A stretch of DNA of 64,000 bases from Paeniglutamicibacter antarcticus (GCF_900010755.1 NZ_CZJT01000109.1:62001-126000); one strand, 5' to 3'. Shown: positions 54,001 through 62,521, counted from the first letter of the stretch. Numbers and translations: made by a program. The notes: generated by a model not told the origin, from the sequence alone.

Positions 54001-54397
54001 TGTCGATTCAAACACCTTCGACACCAACACTGCCACGTTCCCGGTATCGCTGGCGGCACTGGGCGTGAAGGGCGACAGCGCACCGATCAAGTACCGCGTG
54101 AGCACCTACTCGCAGTACAACTCGGACGAGAACGGCAACAACGTTCCCGTGGATGAAACAGCATGGATTGGTTTCGACGCCATTGCCCCGGCATTGTCCT
54201 TCGCCGGAACCGGCACCGTGTTCGCAGACCTGGACCACACCAAGTTGACGGCGCAGCTGAAGCCGGGCACCAAGGAAACCCAGGCGCTGTTCCTGCACCT
54301 GCACAATGCAACGGGTGATCTCAGCGGCAAAAACAAGCACGCCACGGGAGATCGAGCCGAGGTAGTGAAGGTGGAAATCAGCAACAAGAAAAAGTAA
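51065..54397 (+). CDS. secreted subtilisin-family (S8) serine protease with PA domain
   Basis: A 1110-residue exported protease. A signal peptide with basic start (MINSRRPRLART) and Ala-rich core ends near SIAA at about residue 30. An I9-like propeptide follows to about 175. The catalytic triad is Asp199 (VLDTGIDYTHSG), His278 (AGHGSHVSGTAAG) and Ser625 (SGTSMSSPHVAGIAAL). A protease-associated (PA) domain is inserted at about 430-570 (AAGATGVILD), and the last 400 residues are beta-sandwich-like, including a calcium-style DTNNDGKADF motif. There is no LPxTG sorting motif, so it is probably released. AAGGAG precedes ATG 51065; the gene has its own promoter with inverted repeats and its own terminator. 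Confidence 0.95.
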   Translation: MINSRRPRLARTIMASATGLALAVTMSVPSIAAPPNFDPSSGGDAASLGTLASKNLQTLKIAGSLKKAQGDVSVFVQFEGEGAFEATQPAAAAESRSALVKDTGKVKKIRDGIKAKGKSVAQAADAKVIYTTTNAIPGVALRGDAEALRALAARSDVKKVTAIVPKSPDNKNSDVDTKALQAWTALKETGKNVTIAVLDTGIDYTHSGFGGPGTIEAYNQAKASTALPSKESGLYDPQKFIGGWDLVGDDYNADPRSPSYQPVPRPDANPLDCAAAGHGSHVSGTAAGYGVNADGTTFTGDYSKLTAKDVQSMRIGPGSAPEAALVGIRVFGCEGSSDVVGQALDYVLDPNNDGNFDDRAQIINMSLGSDQSPADDPENDIVNALSKLGILSVVSSGNSGDITDIGGSPGNARSSLTVANSVGSRVTLDGIKVNAPANVAETYAGQYSANFDYAAATPAALTGQVVMAPAANEFGCAAFAPGSLTGKWVWLKWSENLEFPCGSGARFNNAQAAGATGVILDSEVSVFEAGIAGNATIPGAQFTKTNSDALRPAAQAGTLNVTLAKSLVGTVSSPSGIGDTLNSSSSRGVHGSEGIVKPDVAAPGTLIGSVGVASGNAPAVMSGTSMSSPHVAGIAALVAGSGKYTPNQIKSIVMNTASADILASNGKAYGPNRVGSGRVIASAALETPVYAYASDAPDLTSVVFGVIEVDKKKYKATKSITVVNKSSKTQSYNVKYVPATEIPGAKYTLSEKQVTLRAGKSAKVKVSLEIDAKKYAKTLDPTMERTQLDVPRAWVADISGRVELTGSKVPTLRVPVHAAPKLVSDMEVDDAIEFKKGATTAKVELEGDHVRAGSGNAQVVSLVSAFEFGASSPRQGTKLDAVPGGREMDLQYVGAASTAKTTGVADGMLNFGVSTWGNWAHLAGGTEIDIEIDTNNDGKADFLTFNTTAEGLDLDVVATYNLSTFKQVDLQFLNGLTGDVDSNTFDTNTATFPVSLAALGVKGDSAPIKYRVSTYSQYNSDENGNNVPVDETAWIGFDAIAPALSFAGTGTVFADLDHTKLTAQLKPGTKETQALFLHLHNATGDLSGKNKHATGDRAEVVKVEISNKKK

Positions 54398-54479
54398 CCT
54401 GGACGGCGGAAATATGGTCTGATTCCGATAGGGGTCATCCACGTGGGGGATCGTGAACGCCCCCGCCGACGGTAAATGC

Positions 54480-54534
54480 GGCGCGGTTGGTTTTGAGTGC
54501 GGAAGTTGATCCCGCACTCGGGGCCGGCCGCGCC
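54480..54534 (+). terminator. nested hairpin after the subtilase gene
   Basis: The inner stem GAGTGCGG (54495-54502) pairs with CCGCACTC (54512-54519), and the outer stem GGCGCGG (54480-54486) with CCGCGCC (54528-54534), followed by GTTT. Confidence 0.6.
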
Positions 54535-54580
54535 GTTTCCATGTGCCGGTGCCGCGGTTCCCGAATCGGGGGCTCCCCCG

Positions 54581-54586
54581 TAGGCT
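54581..54586 (+). promoter_or_regulatory. -10 box of the beta-lactamase-like gene (leaderless type)
   Basis: TAGGCT followed by AGGCCGC and the ATG at 54594, the same hexamer and 7-nt gap as in front of lhr. Confidence 0.5.
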
Positions 54587-54593
54587 AGGCCGC

Positions 54594-55793
54594 ATGGATG
54601 AATCACCCGCTTTGCAGGAGTTGCTGGCCCTGCTGCCCACCGGTTCGGTGGCGGCCTACCGCGGACTCGGGACACCGATCGGCAGCATCATCCACAGCGG
54701 GTCCACGGAACCATTGCCCGTATACAGCGTCACCAAGTTGTTCATTGCCGCCGGGGTCCTGCGGGCCATGGACGCCGGTGCGCTGGACCTGGGCGACCAG
54801 CTGGCCGCACGGCTCCCCGGGGCACCAACTGGCTGCAGCATCCGCGAGGTGCTGCACCACACCGCGGGGTTGGGCAACTACACCGCCGACGCCGGCTACC
54901 TGCGTGCGGTCACCGAGCAGCCGGGCGAACCGTGGGACCTGGAACGGATCGCCGAAGCCAGCGCGCCCGGCACCAGGGGCATCTTCGAATACAGCAATAC
55001 TGGGTTCTGGTTTTTGGGCGCAATGCTCGAAGAGGTCTCCGGGATGGCGTTGGCCCAGTTCCTGCACCGGGAGGTCTTTGAACCGGCAAACATGATGGAC
55101 ACCCGCTACCCGGACCTTGAAACCTCGCTGACCCCCACCGGTTACTCCACGTTGTGGGCAGGACCCGCTGGGGCAGCATTTTCCACCCCAGCCGACCTGT
55201 TGCGCTTCCAGCAATTCATCCTGGGTACCGAGGCGTTTTGGTTGTCGCCGCTCACCGATAAGGCCACCGCAGAGTTCTTCACCCCGGTGCCGGCCCCAGC
55301 CCCGGCCCCGTGGCGGGTGCCGAGCTACGGGACAGGGGTCATGATGGATCCGGCTCTGGGCATCTGGGGGCACGGGGGTTCGGGCCCCGGGTACCGCAGC
55401 GCAGTGTTCGCGTGCTTTGGCCCGGGTGCCGCGGCTGCCATCATTTGCCCCGGCGCGGGTTCATTCGAGGCGGAAGAAGCACTCGCCATGCTGCTGGGGC
55501 GCCGGGGCAAGCGGGTGCTCAGGTTCGACCCGGACTACGGAATGGAATGGCCGTTCCGTGGGGAGCAGGAGGTGCTGGAAATCCACCCCCGTGATCTGGG
55601 GCTCAGCGACGGTTTGACCCTGAGGATCCGCGCTTGGATGGATGACTGGGACACGAATTACCACTACGAACGCGGGTGGATCGATGAACCAACCAGGGCC
55701 GCCTCACGCGCCGAGCGCCTGGGCATCCTCGATGCACTCCGCGCCGAGGCCGGCGAATACCTGGAGATCACCGATGGGGTCTTTTTCGATTAG
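54594..55793 (+). CDS. serine hydrolase of the class C beta-lactamase family
   Basis: A 399-residue penicillin-binding-like hydrolase. The SxxK motif is SVTK (Ser45, Lys48), the YxN motif is YSN in IFEYSNTGFWFLGAML, and HGGSG in IWGHGGSGPGYRS stands for the KTG motif. No signal peptide is seen, so it is probably cytoplasmic, as in esterase or peptidase members of the family. The last 80 residues add a beta-rich extension (LEIHPRDLGLSDGLTLRIRA). Its TAG shares a TTAG tetranucleotide with the stop of the convergent GH3 gene. Confidence 0.9.
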   Translation: MDESPALQELLALLPTGSVAAYRGLGTPIGSIIHSGSTEPLPVYSVTKLFIAAGVLRAMDAGALDLGDQLAARLPGAPTGCSIREVLHHTAGLGNYTADAGYLRAVTEQPGEPWDLERIAEASAPGTRGIFEYSNTGFWFLGAMLEEVSGMALAQFLHREVFEPANMMDTRYPDLETSLTPTGYSTLWAGPAGAAFSTPADLLRFQQFILGTEAFWLSPLTDKATAEFFTPVPAPAPAPWRVPSYGTGVMMDPALGIWGHGGSGPGYRSAVFACFGPGAAAAIICPGAGSFEAEEALAMLLGRRGKRVLRFDPDYGMEWPFRGEQEVLEIHPRDLGLSDGLTLRIRAWMDDWDTNYHYERGWIDEPTRAASRAERLGILDALRAEAGEYLEITDGVFFD

Positions 55794-57070
55794 CCGTTGG
55801 GCAGTTTCCTGTCCTTGCTTTCCAGTACCTTCAACGCTGCGGCATCAATGAGCTGGGCAAACGCGGGGTCCTTTGAGGCCTTGGCATACAGTGCCTGCGC
55901 CATGGTGGCGGTCTTGCTTGATTCGACACACAGCAGCATGGTTCCGCCGGATTCGAAGAAGTTGATGGCGCGTGTGCCCAGGGACCAAGGTGAAAGTTGG
56001 GTGGCATCGCACATGTCATCGGAAATAATGACACCGGTGAATCCAAGGTCTTCGCGCAGCATGCCGCGCATGATGGTGTCGGAGAAGGGCGCGATGTTCA
56101 GTGGATCGATCTTCGAGTAGTAGGCGTTGGAGACCATGACCCATTGGTTCCCTGCGTCGATCGCGTCCCTGAATGGTTCCAGGTAGGGGTCGTTGCGGGT
56201 GGTCCGGGTATCTGTCACGTTCTTTGCCACATCGGTGTTTTTGGTGACCCGTCCGAGCCCGGGGAAATGTTTGACGACGGGTTCCACTCCCGATGCCAGC
56301 ATGCCGCGGGAAAACGCTTCGACCGAATCGGAGACGGCTTGCGGGGTGAACCCGAACTCCCGTCCGAAGTAACCGATGGGAGCGTTTGACGGGGCGAAGG
56401 CAGCACTGGGCACGGTGTCGGCGACGGGTGCCAGGTTGACGTTGATACCGGCTGCCTTGAGCTCTTCTCCCCAGCGGGTTGCGTTGTCCTCCAGCTTTGC
56501 GGGGGCCCAGCTTCCCTGAAGCTTGCCCGAGGGCATAGGTTCGAATCCCGGGCCCTTGAGAACCTGGACAAGGCCACCTTCTTGGTCGGTGGCAATCCAT
56601 GGGGCAACGTCAACGGAGTGGCCCTGGGCAATCGAGCGTTCTACGCGATCGACAGCAGCCTTGGTGGCCTGGATCCCTGCCGTGCTGCGGCCCTTGAGAA
56701 ATACGTTCCCCAGTGAATTCCCGGTGATGGCTTGGCGGTCCTGTGCGCTGCTCCCCGTGGCCGGAAAGCCTGCCATGAGGACCTGTCCGATTTTGTCTTT
56801 CATAGTCATCCGGTCCAGCAGCGCTTGGGCTCCACTGGGTTCACTCGTTTCGCTGGAGTCGCTGGAGTCGCTGGAGTCGCTGGATGATGTTGCCGTGGGA
56901 GTCGGGGTCCCGGTGGGTCCCTGGCTGGACTGAGGTGCAGTGGTTGGAGTTGGCCCCGGGGTTTGTTGTGCGGTCGGCCCGGTGTTACAGCCGGAAAGCA
57001 CGAGACACGGAATTGCCATCCATAAAATCAACCGTTTTTTACGAAAAACAGTTGTGCTCAATGTCGTCAT
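55790..57070 (-). CDS. glycoside hydrolase family 3 lipoprotein (NagZ-like)
   Basis: A 426-residue lipoprotein. MTTLSTTVFRKKRLILWMAI leads to the lipobox LSGC. A Thr/Pro and Ser/Asp linker (SSSDSSDSSDSSETSEPS) encoded by 9-bp repeats precedes a GH3 domain with MKDKIGQVLMAGFPA, ATDQEGGLVQVL, VVKHFPGLGRVTKNTDVAKN and VIISDDMCDATQLSP. The HFPGLGR and IISDDM motifs match beta-N-acetylglucosaminidases that act on muropeptides. ATG 57070 is used; ATG 57079 would add three residues. Likely role: wall recycling at the membrane surface. Confidence 0.9.
   Translation of the reverse strand: MTTLSTTVFRKKRLILWMAIPCLVLSGCNTGPTAQQTPGPTPTTAPQSSQGPTGTPTPTATSSSDSSDSSDSSETSEPSGAQALLDRMTMKDKIGQVLMAGFPATGSSAQDRQAITGNSLGNVFLKGRSTAGIQATKAAVDRVERSIAQGHSVDVAPWIATDQEGGLVQVLKGPGFEPMPSGKLQGSWAPAKLEDNATRWGEELKAAGINVNLAPVADTVPSAAFAPSNAPIGYFGREFGFTPQAVSDSVEAFSRGMLASGVEPVVKHFPGLGRVTKNTDVAKNVTDTRTTRNDPYLEPFRDAIDAGNQWVMVSNAYYSKIDPLNIAPFSDTIMRGMLREDLGFTGVIISDDMCDATQLSPWSLGTRAINFFESGGTMLLCVESSKTATMAQALYAKASKDPAFAQLIDAAALKVLESKDRKLPNG
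56851..56884. repeat. 9-bp tandem repeat in the GH3 linker
   Basis: CGCTGGAGT is repeated 3.8 times and encodes Asp-Ser-Ser units on the minus strand. The unit is a multiple of three, so copy changes would lengthen or shorten the linker without a frameshift. Confidence 0.75.
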
Positions 57071-57239
57071 AGTTCCCATCCCCGTGCGGTGTACATCCCA
57101 CTCAAGAGTGCCAGATATTTGATCTTTCGGGGTTCGTTGAGCTGGCATCCTTGTTGTTTTCCGACCATCGATTTCCGCACAACCAATCCGTCGGCACCAG
57201 TTCATATGGTTGGATCAAGTCGAACGAGAGGGAATCAGC

Positions 57240-57686
57240 ATGCGCCGTCAAACATGCCAAGGGCTGGGTTTCAGGCCTCGTGATATAGCGGTTTCCCGGC
57301 ATTTTCCTTCACCGGGAACAGCTGCCGCACCAGCTGTCGATCCGGATGTTTGGGACATGCCATCACACGGCATCGAATGGTGCGACTGCGGTCAACACCA
57401 CATTTTGGACCGGGATACGGTGCTGCACATGGCCAATGGCGTTGTCCAGTATCCCGAGTGGATGACACATGAAGAAGTCATCGACACCGCCATGGATTTG
57501 TGGAACTACATTGCCGTGTGCAAATTTTTCCTGATGGCGATCCGGGCATCCGCCATCGCCGTCAATGGAAGGCAGTCGCCCAAGTATCCCTTTGAACGTG
57601 GCTTGGAAATCGTTGCGCATTTTTCCAAGACCTGGCAGGGGTGCCCCGAGGAGATCTGCACGTCCGTGCGGGACCGGGAGAACTAG
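57240..57686 (+). CDS. 148-residue hypothetical protein
   Basis: From ATG 57240 (GAGAGGGA site upstream) the protein has no signal. It contains a Cys/His cluster, [13 protein letters not shown], that could bind metal, and [19 protein letters not shown] near the end. No family recognised. It is convergent with umuC and shares a CTAG double stop with it. Confidence 0.65.
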   Translation: MRRQTCQGLGFRPRDIAVSRHFPSPGTAAAPAVDPDVWDMPSHGIEWCDCGQHHILDRDTVLHMANGVVQYPEWMTHEEVIDTAMDLWNYIAVCKFFLMAIRASAIAVNGRQSPKYPFERGLEIVAHFSKTWQGCPEEICTSVRDREN

Positions 57687-58960
57687 GCACGCACCACGGG
57701 CAGGTCAGACCACTCGGTGGTGAACTTGGGAGATGAATGCTCGCGTTTCATCGACCACCCGGGTTCGACGGCAAGTCCCCCCAAGCCCAGGCCGATGGCT
57801 TTGTCCCCGAATTTTGCTTTGACGGCCCCGAGAACGTCACCCACGTGGTTTTCGGAAATTTCATCCTCGAAGATACCAAAAGACTGCTGTCCAGGGTCCG
57901 GCTGTAGCCCGGAGAGCACCACTCCACCGCGAACATAGGAAACCCCGGGAACCACCAGCTCCCGCATGGCGGCACTCGCCAGGCGGGATAGCAATATGGG
58001 GTCCTGAGTGGGCCTCGGCAATTTGAGGGTGACCGCAGGGAACGATGCTTCCCCCGCGGCGAAGCGGCTGGTTCCCGCGCTGACTGTCAGCAACGTTGCC
58101 CACATTCCGTCGCCCATGAGCCGGGCCGCCCCGCGCTGGGCATAAATCGACATGACTTCCAGCATGGCTTCCAGCGTTGTCACCGGGGAAGAAAATGAGC
58201 GCGAATACATGATCTGCTGTTTGTCGGCGCGTTCTTCCGCGTGGGCAATGCAAGGTGTGCCGTTGAGTTCGAGCACTGTACGTTGCAGCACCACCGAGAA
58301 CTTTTTGCGGATCTCGGTCGCTTCCGCGCGTTTCAAGTCGGCGATGCTGGTGATTCCCAGACCTGCAAGCTTGGCCCCGGTCTTGCCGCCAACGCCCCAA
58401 AGGTCGGTGACCGGGACCCTCGATTGGATCCCGTCAATCACGTCAGGATCCATGGAATCCAGCGAGCACACCCCGTTGAGATGTTCGTTGCGCTTGGCGA
58501 TATGGTTGGCAAATTTGGCAAGTGTCTTTGTCGGTGCGACGCCTACGCACACCGGGACACCGACGCCTTGACCCACCGCCGCACGAATACGCGTGGCAAG
58601 TTCTCCAAGTTGTTCCGGGTTTCCTTGGACTCCCAGAAATGATTCGTCAATGGAGTAGACCTCCTGCCAGCTGCCGAAGCGGGAAATCACTTCCATGACG
58701 CGGGCACTCATGTCGCCGTAAAGCTCATAGTTACTGGATCGGACCGCCATGCCATGGCTGCGCATGAATTGCTTGACTTGGAAGAAAGGCGCCCCGGTGG
58801 TGATGCCCAGATCCTTGGCTTCCTGAGATCGTGCGACCACGCACCCGTCGTTGTTGGAGAGCACCACGACTGGCCGCCCCACGAGTTTCGGGTCGAAAGC
58901 GCGTTCACAGGACACGTAGAAGTTGTTAACGTCGATCAGGGCAATGCGTTCGGTGCTCAT
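57683..58960 (-). CDS. umuC: Y-family DNA polymerase V subunit UmuC
   Basis: A 425-residue translesion polymerase. Active-site motifs are [19 protein letters not shown] (Asp, steric-gate Tyr) and [12 protein letters not shown] (Asp-Glu). [20 protein letters not shown] and [13 protein letters not shown] follow as in UmuC rather than DinB. The C-terminal little finger region is complete. It lies 75 bp after umuD and will form the catalytic part of an SOS-type polymerase with it. Confidence 0.94.
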   Translation of the reverse strand: MSTERIALIDVNNFYVSCERAFDPKLVGRPVVVLSNNDGCVVARSQEAKDLGITTGAPFFQVKQFMRSHGMAVRSSNYELYGDMSARVMEVISRFGSWQEVYSIDESFLGVQGNPEQLGELATRIRAAVGQGVGVPVCVGVAPTKTLAKFANHIAKRNEHLNGVCSLDSMDPDVIDGIQSRVPVTDLWGVGGKTGAKLAGLGITSIADLKRAEATEIRKKFSVVLQRTVLELNGTPCIAHAEERADKQQIMYSRSFSSPVTTLEAMLEVMSIYAQRGAARLMGDGMWATLLTVSAGTSRFAAGEASFPAVTLKLPRPTQDPILLSRLASAAMRELVVPGVSYVRGGVVLSGLQPDPGQQSFGIFEDEISENHVGDVLGAVKAKFGDKAIGLGLGGLAVEPGWSMKREHSSPKFTTEWSDLPVVRA

Positions 58961-59035
58961 GGCTGCGGCGTCCAGTGGTGGACCATCAGCATGGACGGAA
59001 TCGACATCGGTGTGCTTTCGGATCGTAGACGGGCA

Positions 59036-59458
59036 CTAGACGTGGTGGAGGCATCTGGTGACTACGCCCCAGATGCTTGTTTCTTCTACTGCAGCATCTG
59101 CTTGTTCTGGCGTTTCTTCGTCACTGCACAACATCATTGAACCCCTGTGCAGCACGAGCCTGCGGATGACAAGTTCGCCATCTAGGATGGCAATGACAAC
59201 CGACCCGTCTTTCGGCGCTAGTGCCCTGTCAACAATTACCTCATCGCCATGGGCAATGCCGGAGGCCGCCATGGAGTTTCCGGATACACGCATCAGGAAT
59301 GTTGAGGTTCGGTCGTGGATCAGCAGGCGGTTCAGATCGATTCCGCCACTGTAGTAATCGCGGGCCGGCGAAGGAAAGCCCATGGCTTCGACGGCCCCCA
59401 CCGGGCCGAGTGAATCGGCGGACGGGGCAGGAGGTTTTGGCGTGTTCATACCAAACAC
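59036..59458 (-). CDS. umuD: UmuD-like LexA-fold protein with Arg at the catalytic Lys position
   Basis: About 140 residues. AMGFPSPARDYYSGGIDLNR gives the cleavage-site region (Met26-Gly27, equivalent to Cys24-Gly25 in E. coli UmuD), and SGNSMAASGI supplies the nucleophile Ser62. The partner lysine should be at residue 99 (spacing 37, as S60-K97), but DGELVIRRLVL has Arg99 and Arg100. The self-cleavage dyad is therefore altered. The start is the GTG at 59458, 7 nt after AGGAGG; ATG 59449 is too far from that site. It is followed by umuC and preceded by a LexA-like box. Confidence 0.88.
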   Translation of the reverse strand: MFGMNTPKPPAPSADSLGPVGAVEAMGFPSPARDYYSGGIDLNRLLIHDRTSTFLMRVSGNSMAASGIAHGDEVIVDRALAPKDGSVVIAILDGELVIRRLVLHRGSMMLCSDEETPEQADAAVEETSIWGVVTRCLHHV

Positions 59459-59470
59459 CGACACACCTCC

Positions 59471-59486
59471 TAGTACATAGATTCGA
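59471..59486 (-). promoter_or_regulatory. candidate LexA (SOS) box upstream of umuD
   Basis: On the minus strand TCGAAT-CTAT-GTACTA matches 9 of 12 fixed bases of the actinobacterial TCGAAC-N4-GTTCGA. It overlaps the region just before the ribosome-binding site. Confidence 0.4.
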
Positions 59487-59552
59487 CAACTCAGCTTAGC
59501 AGTGGAGTTGCGGCCCGAAACGTTTGCGGGCCAAGAATCTGCATGGAGAGCA

Positions 59553-60425
59553 CTAACGCTTTGCGGGATCCGAATTCTCTGGCGAAGTCGCTGCGGACGA
59601 ATTTTCCGCTGCGGATCTGCGCATTGCCTCGCGCAACCACCAGAGCAGCAGCAGGATCCCCACGCCAAGCGTCCAGACCCACGACGGCACCACCGCGTCA
59701 ATCCCGCGACCAAGGTTTTCCAGCGACGTGATCCATTTCGACGGGAGCAACTCAGGAATCGAAGCCATGCCATTGGTGAAGATCATCAGCCAACCCACCA
59801 CCGCGGTTACTGCGCCGGTGACCAAGGAAGTGGTGTGAAGCTTCAACGGCCCCGCCGAGAACATGCGCCCGCGCATCCACCGGATCGAACCATGTCCGGA
59901 CCTGCGGATCAATGCCGCGATGAGCATGATCGGAACGACCATCCCGATGCCGTAGAGCGCCAAAAGCAGACCGCCACGCGCAGGGCTTGCAGAGGTCAGT
60001 GCAAGGGTGAGGATTGCACCGAGCACCGGTCCAGTGCAGAATCCGGCCACCCCGGAGACTGCTCCGAGCGCAAACGTTCCCACCAAAGAACCCGCAGCAG
60101 GAGCCGGCCTGCCGCCGGGAATGAGCCTGGATACGTCAAAGCCACCGCCCAGCGCCGTCACCAGCCCCAGGACTATCAAGACCCACCCTGCACCCGTGAG
60201 CAGGGCTCCGCGGTCGATGCTGAGACTCCCGCCCAACCAACCAAGCCCCAGGCCAAGCGGCACCAAGGTGATCAGCAGCCCACCCAGGAACACCGCACCA
60301 AGATGCAGCAATTTGGCGCGGGACCCCGCGATATTGGCAAAGAAAGCGGGCAACAAAAGTGCATTGCATGGGCTGAACACCCCAAGCATTCCGCCGATCA
60401 CGGCGAAGGCGAACCCTACTTCCAC
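59553..60425 (-). CDS. ccdA: CcdA-like thiol-disulphide membrane carrier
   Basis: A 290-residue DsbD/CcdA family protein with about seven membrane helices. The two redox cysteines are Cys20 (GVFSPCNALLLPAFFANIAG) and Cys130 (VSGVAGFCTGPVLGAIL), in the expected helices 1 and 4. It passes electrons from cytoplasmic thioredoxin to the outside. It starts at a GTG, 18 bp after the DsbA-like gene, which is its likely extracytoplasmic partner. A Ser/Ala-rich cytoplasmic tail ends the protein. Confidence 0.88.
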   Translation of the reverse strand: MEVGFAFAVIGGMLGVFSPCNALLLPAFFANIAGSRAKLLHLGAVFLGGLLITLVPLGLGLGWLGGSLSIDRGALLTGAGWVLIVLGLVTALGGGFDVSRLIPGGRPAPAAGSLVGTFALGAVSGVAGFCTGPVLGAILTLALTSASPARGGLLLALYGIGMVVPIMLIAALIRRSGHGSIRWMRGRMFSAGPLKLHTTSLVTGAVTAVVGWLMIFTNGMASIPELLPSKWITSLENLGRGIDAVVPSWVWTLGVGILLLLWWLREAMRRSAAENSSAATSPENSDPAKR

Positions 60426-60443
60426 GGAAATTTGCCCCTGTCC

Positions 60444-61181
60444 TTAGCCAGCCAGCTCGGCATCTATGGCCTGGACGAATACCTCCAGTGGCTGGGCACC
60501 AACCACAGGCGAGCCGTTGATGATGAATGTGGGGGTGCCGGTGACACCGAGGTTTTTAGCCTCATCGTGGTTCTTTTGCACCAGTTCCTTGGTCTCGGTG
60601 GCAGCCGCGTCCGCAACGAATTGCTTATGGTCAGCACCAATGTCCTTGGCCATGGCTTCGATCCCGGCATCCGAGAAATCAGCATTCTTGGCGGTGGCAC
60701 CGTTGGCGAAGAGCACGTCGTGGAATTCTTGGTACTTTCCCTGTTTGCCTGCGGCAACCGCGAGCTCGGCGCTTTGGCGTGAGTTTTCACCGAAGAACAT
60801 GATGTCCCGGTACTCGATACGCAGCTTTCCGGCATCAACATACTGCTTCACAAGGACCGGCAGGGAATCGTTGGCCCACTTGGCGCAGTACCCGCACTGG
60901 AAGTCTGAGTAGGTGACCATGGTGACGGGGGCGTTGATATCGCCAACGGCCGTCGGGTCGCCGGCGGCACGGCGTTCGACGTTGATCTTTTGCTGTGTTT
61001 CCTGTGTTGCTGCGGGGCCTTCGCTGGGCTGGGCCGTGGCAACCGGAGGTGCCGCGGCAACATTGCCGGGCGTGGGGATCTGCATGCCGATGACGATCCC
61101 GATCACCAGGGCGACGGGGATCGGCACGATCCAAAACCACGGGATTTTGGGCTTGGCCGGTGTTGCTGGAGCTTCAGTCAT
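60444..61181 (-). CDS. membrane-anchored DsbA-like thioredoxin-fold protein
   Basis: A 245-residue protein with one N-terminal membrane helix (PWFWIVPIPVALVIGIVIGM), a Pro/Gln-rich linker and a DsbA-family thioredoxin domain. The active site is Cys96-Gly-Tyr-Cys99 in YSDFQCGYCAKW, and the cis-Pro loop is GVTGTPTFIINGSPV. It acts outside the membrane in disulphide formation or reduction. ATG 61181 is chosen; an ATG at 61205 with no better site would add eight residues. Confidence 0.9.
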   Translation of the reverse strand: MTEAPATPAKPKIPWFWIVPIPVALVIGIVIGMQIPTPGNVAAAPPVATAQPSEGPAATQETQQKINVERRAAGDPTAVGDINAPVTMVTYSDFQCGYCAKWANDSLPVLVKQYVDAGKLRIEYRDIMFFGENSRQSAELAVAAGKQGKYQEFHDVLFANGATAKNADFSDAGIEAMAKDIGADHKQFVADAAATETKELVQKNHDEAKNLGVTGTPTFIINGSPVVGAQPLEVFVQAIDAELAG

Positions 61182-61284
61182 AAGGGTGACGCAGGTTCCT
61201 TCCACAGGGCATGCACCGTCGTTGCTGTGACTCAGGCACTTGCTTGAAAATGCGTGCAGCGTCGGTGAAGGGTCTTCTAATCAA

Positions 61285-61299
61285 CGTATCCGAGATACG
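61285..61299. promoter_or_regulatory. inverted repeat upstream of the DsbA-like/ccdA operon
   Basis: CGTATC-CGA-GATACG, perfect 6-bp arms, about 104 bp upstream of the start. Candidate operator. Confidence 0.35.
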
Positions 61300-61351
61300 A
61301 GCCACGACTGAAATCCTGGCCTCGACTTGGATGTATACGGTGTCCGGAAGA

Positions 61352-62521
61352 CTACTTAAGGGCGCGGGATGAAGCGATTTCCGCGTGGATATGGTCCATG
61401 TGGCGGGTTGTCACATTCCAACCGCGCGACATTTCCAGGTGTTTGCCCCACCCGCCCTTTGAATACGCGCCCCATTGCCCGTCGTAGCTGAGCCAAAGCT
61501 TGTCACGCCAAATAATGAATCCGATGCCGAGTTTTTTGTGGTTTGCAATCAGGTATTTGGCCATCTCGTCCCCTGCCTTGACGCCCGCAGCCGACGAGTA
61601 ATTTTTGATCATGAAATCCGCAGCAAGTCCCCCACCGTGCCCGGTGGATCCACTCCGTGATCCTCCAACACCGATCAGCCCCTTCCCATAGCGTTTCTCG
61701 ACGTCTTTGATCATGGATTTGGTCATGGGCTGCAGGGGCCGCGGGGCACGGTACTCAATGTTGGTGAGCAGGGTGTTTTTGATCCAACCGGTGCCACGCG
61801 TGGTCTTGACCTGTGACCAACCGTTGGCTGTCTTGAGGTAGGCGACCTTCTGGTTGGCAGGTACCGTGCCAAGGCTCGCGAAGGATGTTCCGGTCCCCTT
61901 GCGCACATTGGCAGTGCTGGTGGTCCATCGGTGCGTCGTTGAGTGACCGCTGGCCTTGGCTTTGGTACGCGCCAGCGATGAGCTCTCGATCCAACCACGC
62001 CCGGTGGGCGCCTGGACATAGGACCACTTCCCCGAGGACTTCAGCAGCGTGACCCCGGTTCCCCCTGTTTGTGCCATCAGCCGCTTTGATGCAGATGAAG
62101 GTTTCGTGTAAATCGGTTGGGTTCCGTCAATCCAGCGATTCGGACCGACGATCGGCTTTACAGCCGGAGCTTTGGCAACGCCGACGGTTGTCTTGAGGTA
62201 ATCCGCGCTCACCCAACCCGTGTATTTTCCGACTTTGACCTGCCGCCACTTGCCACTGGTTTTCCCGCTTGGGTTGAGAACCGTTCCCTTTTTCAGGATT
62301 GTCAGGGATGCATATTGGGCTCCAGGGCCTTTGCGTAGGTTCAGCTTGTCCGTGGTCTTGGTTGTTTTCACGGTATTTGCCGGTGCGGTGACCGCAGAAC
62401 CCAAGACGGTGGACACGCTGGTTATCGTGGCTGCGCTGGCCGGAGCCAACGGCGTTAATGCCATGGCAGCTGCCACCGTGAGCGCTGCAAGCCAACGCGG
62501 GGTATTCATTTGGGTGCTCAT
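61352..62521 (-). CDS. exported bacterial SH3-domain protein
   Basis: A 389-residue exported protein. The signal peptide (WLAALTVAAAMALTPLAPAS then AA) ends near residue 32. Three SH3b repeats follow, marked by KLNLRKGPGAQYASL, IYTKPSSASKRL and TANVRKGTGTSFASL. The C-terminal domain (KRYGKGLIGVGGSRSGSTGH through TTRHMDHIHAEI) resembles the ARB_07466-like domain, with His residues that may bind metal. The role is probably wall binding, perhaps with peptidase activity. ATG 62521 follows GGAGAG. Confidence 0.88.
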   Translation of the reverse strand: MSTQMNTPRWLAALTVAAAMALTPLAPASAATITSVSTVLGSAVTAPANTVKTTKTTDKLNLRKGPGAQYASLTILKKGTVLNPSGKTSGKWRQVKVGKYTGWVSADYLKTTVGVAKAPAVKPIVGPNRWIDGTQPIYTKPSSASKRLMAQTGGTGVTLLKSSGKWSYVQAPTGRGWIESSSLARTKAKASGHSTTHRWTTSTANVRKGTGTSFASLGTVPANQKVAYLKTANGWSQVKTTRGTGWIKNTLLTNIEYRAPRPLQPMTKSMIKDVEKRYGKGLIGVGGSRSGSTGHGGGLAADFMIKNYSSAAGVKAGDEMAKYLIANHKKLGIGFIIWRDKLWLSYDGQWGAYSKGGWGKHLEMSRGWNVTTRHMDHIHAEIASSRALK

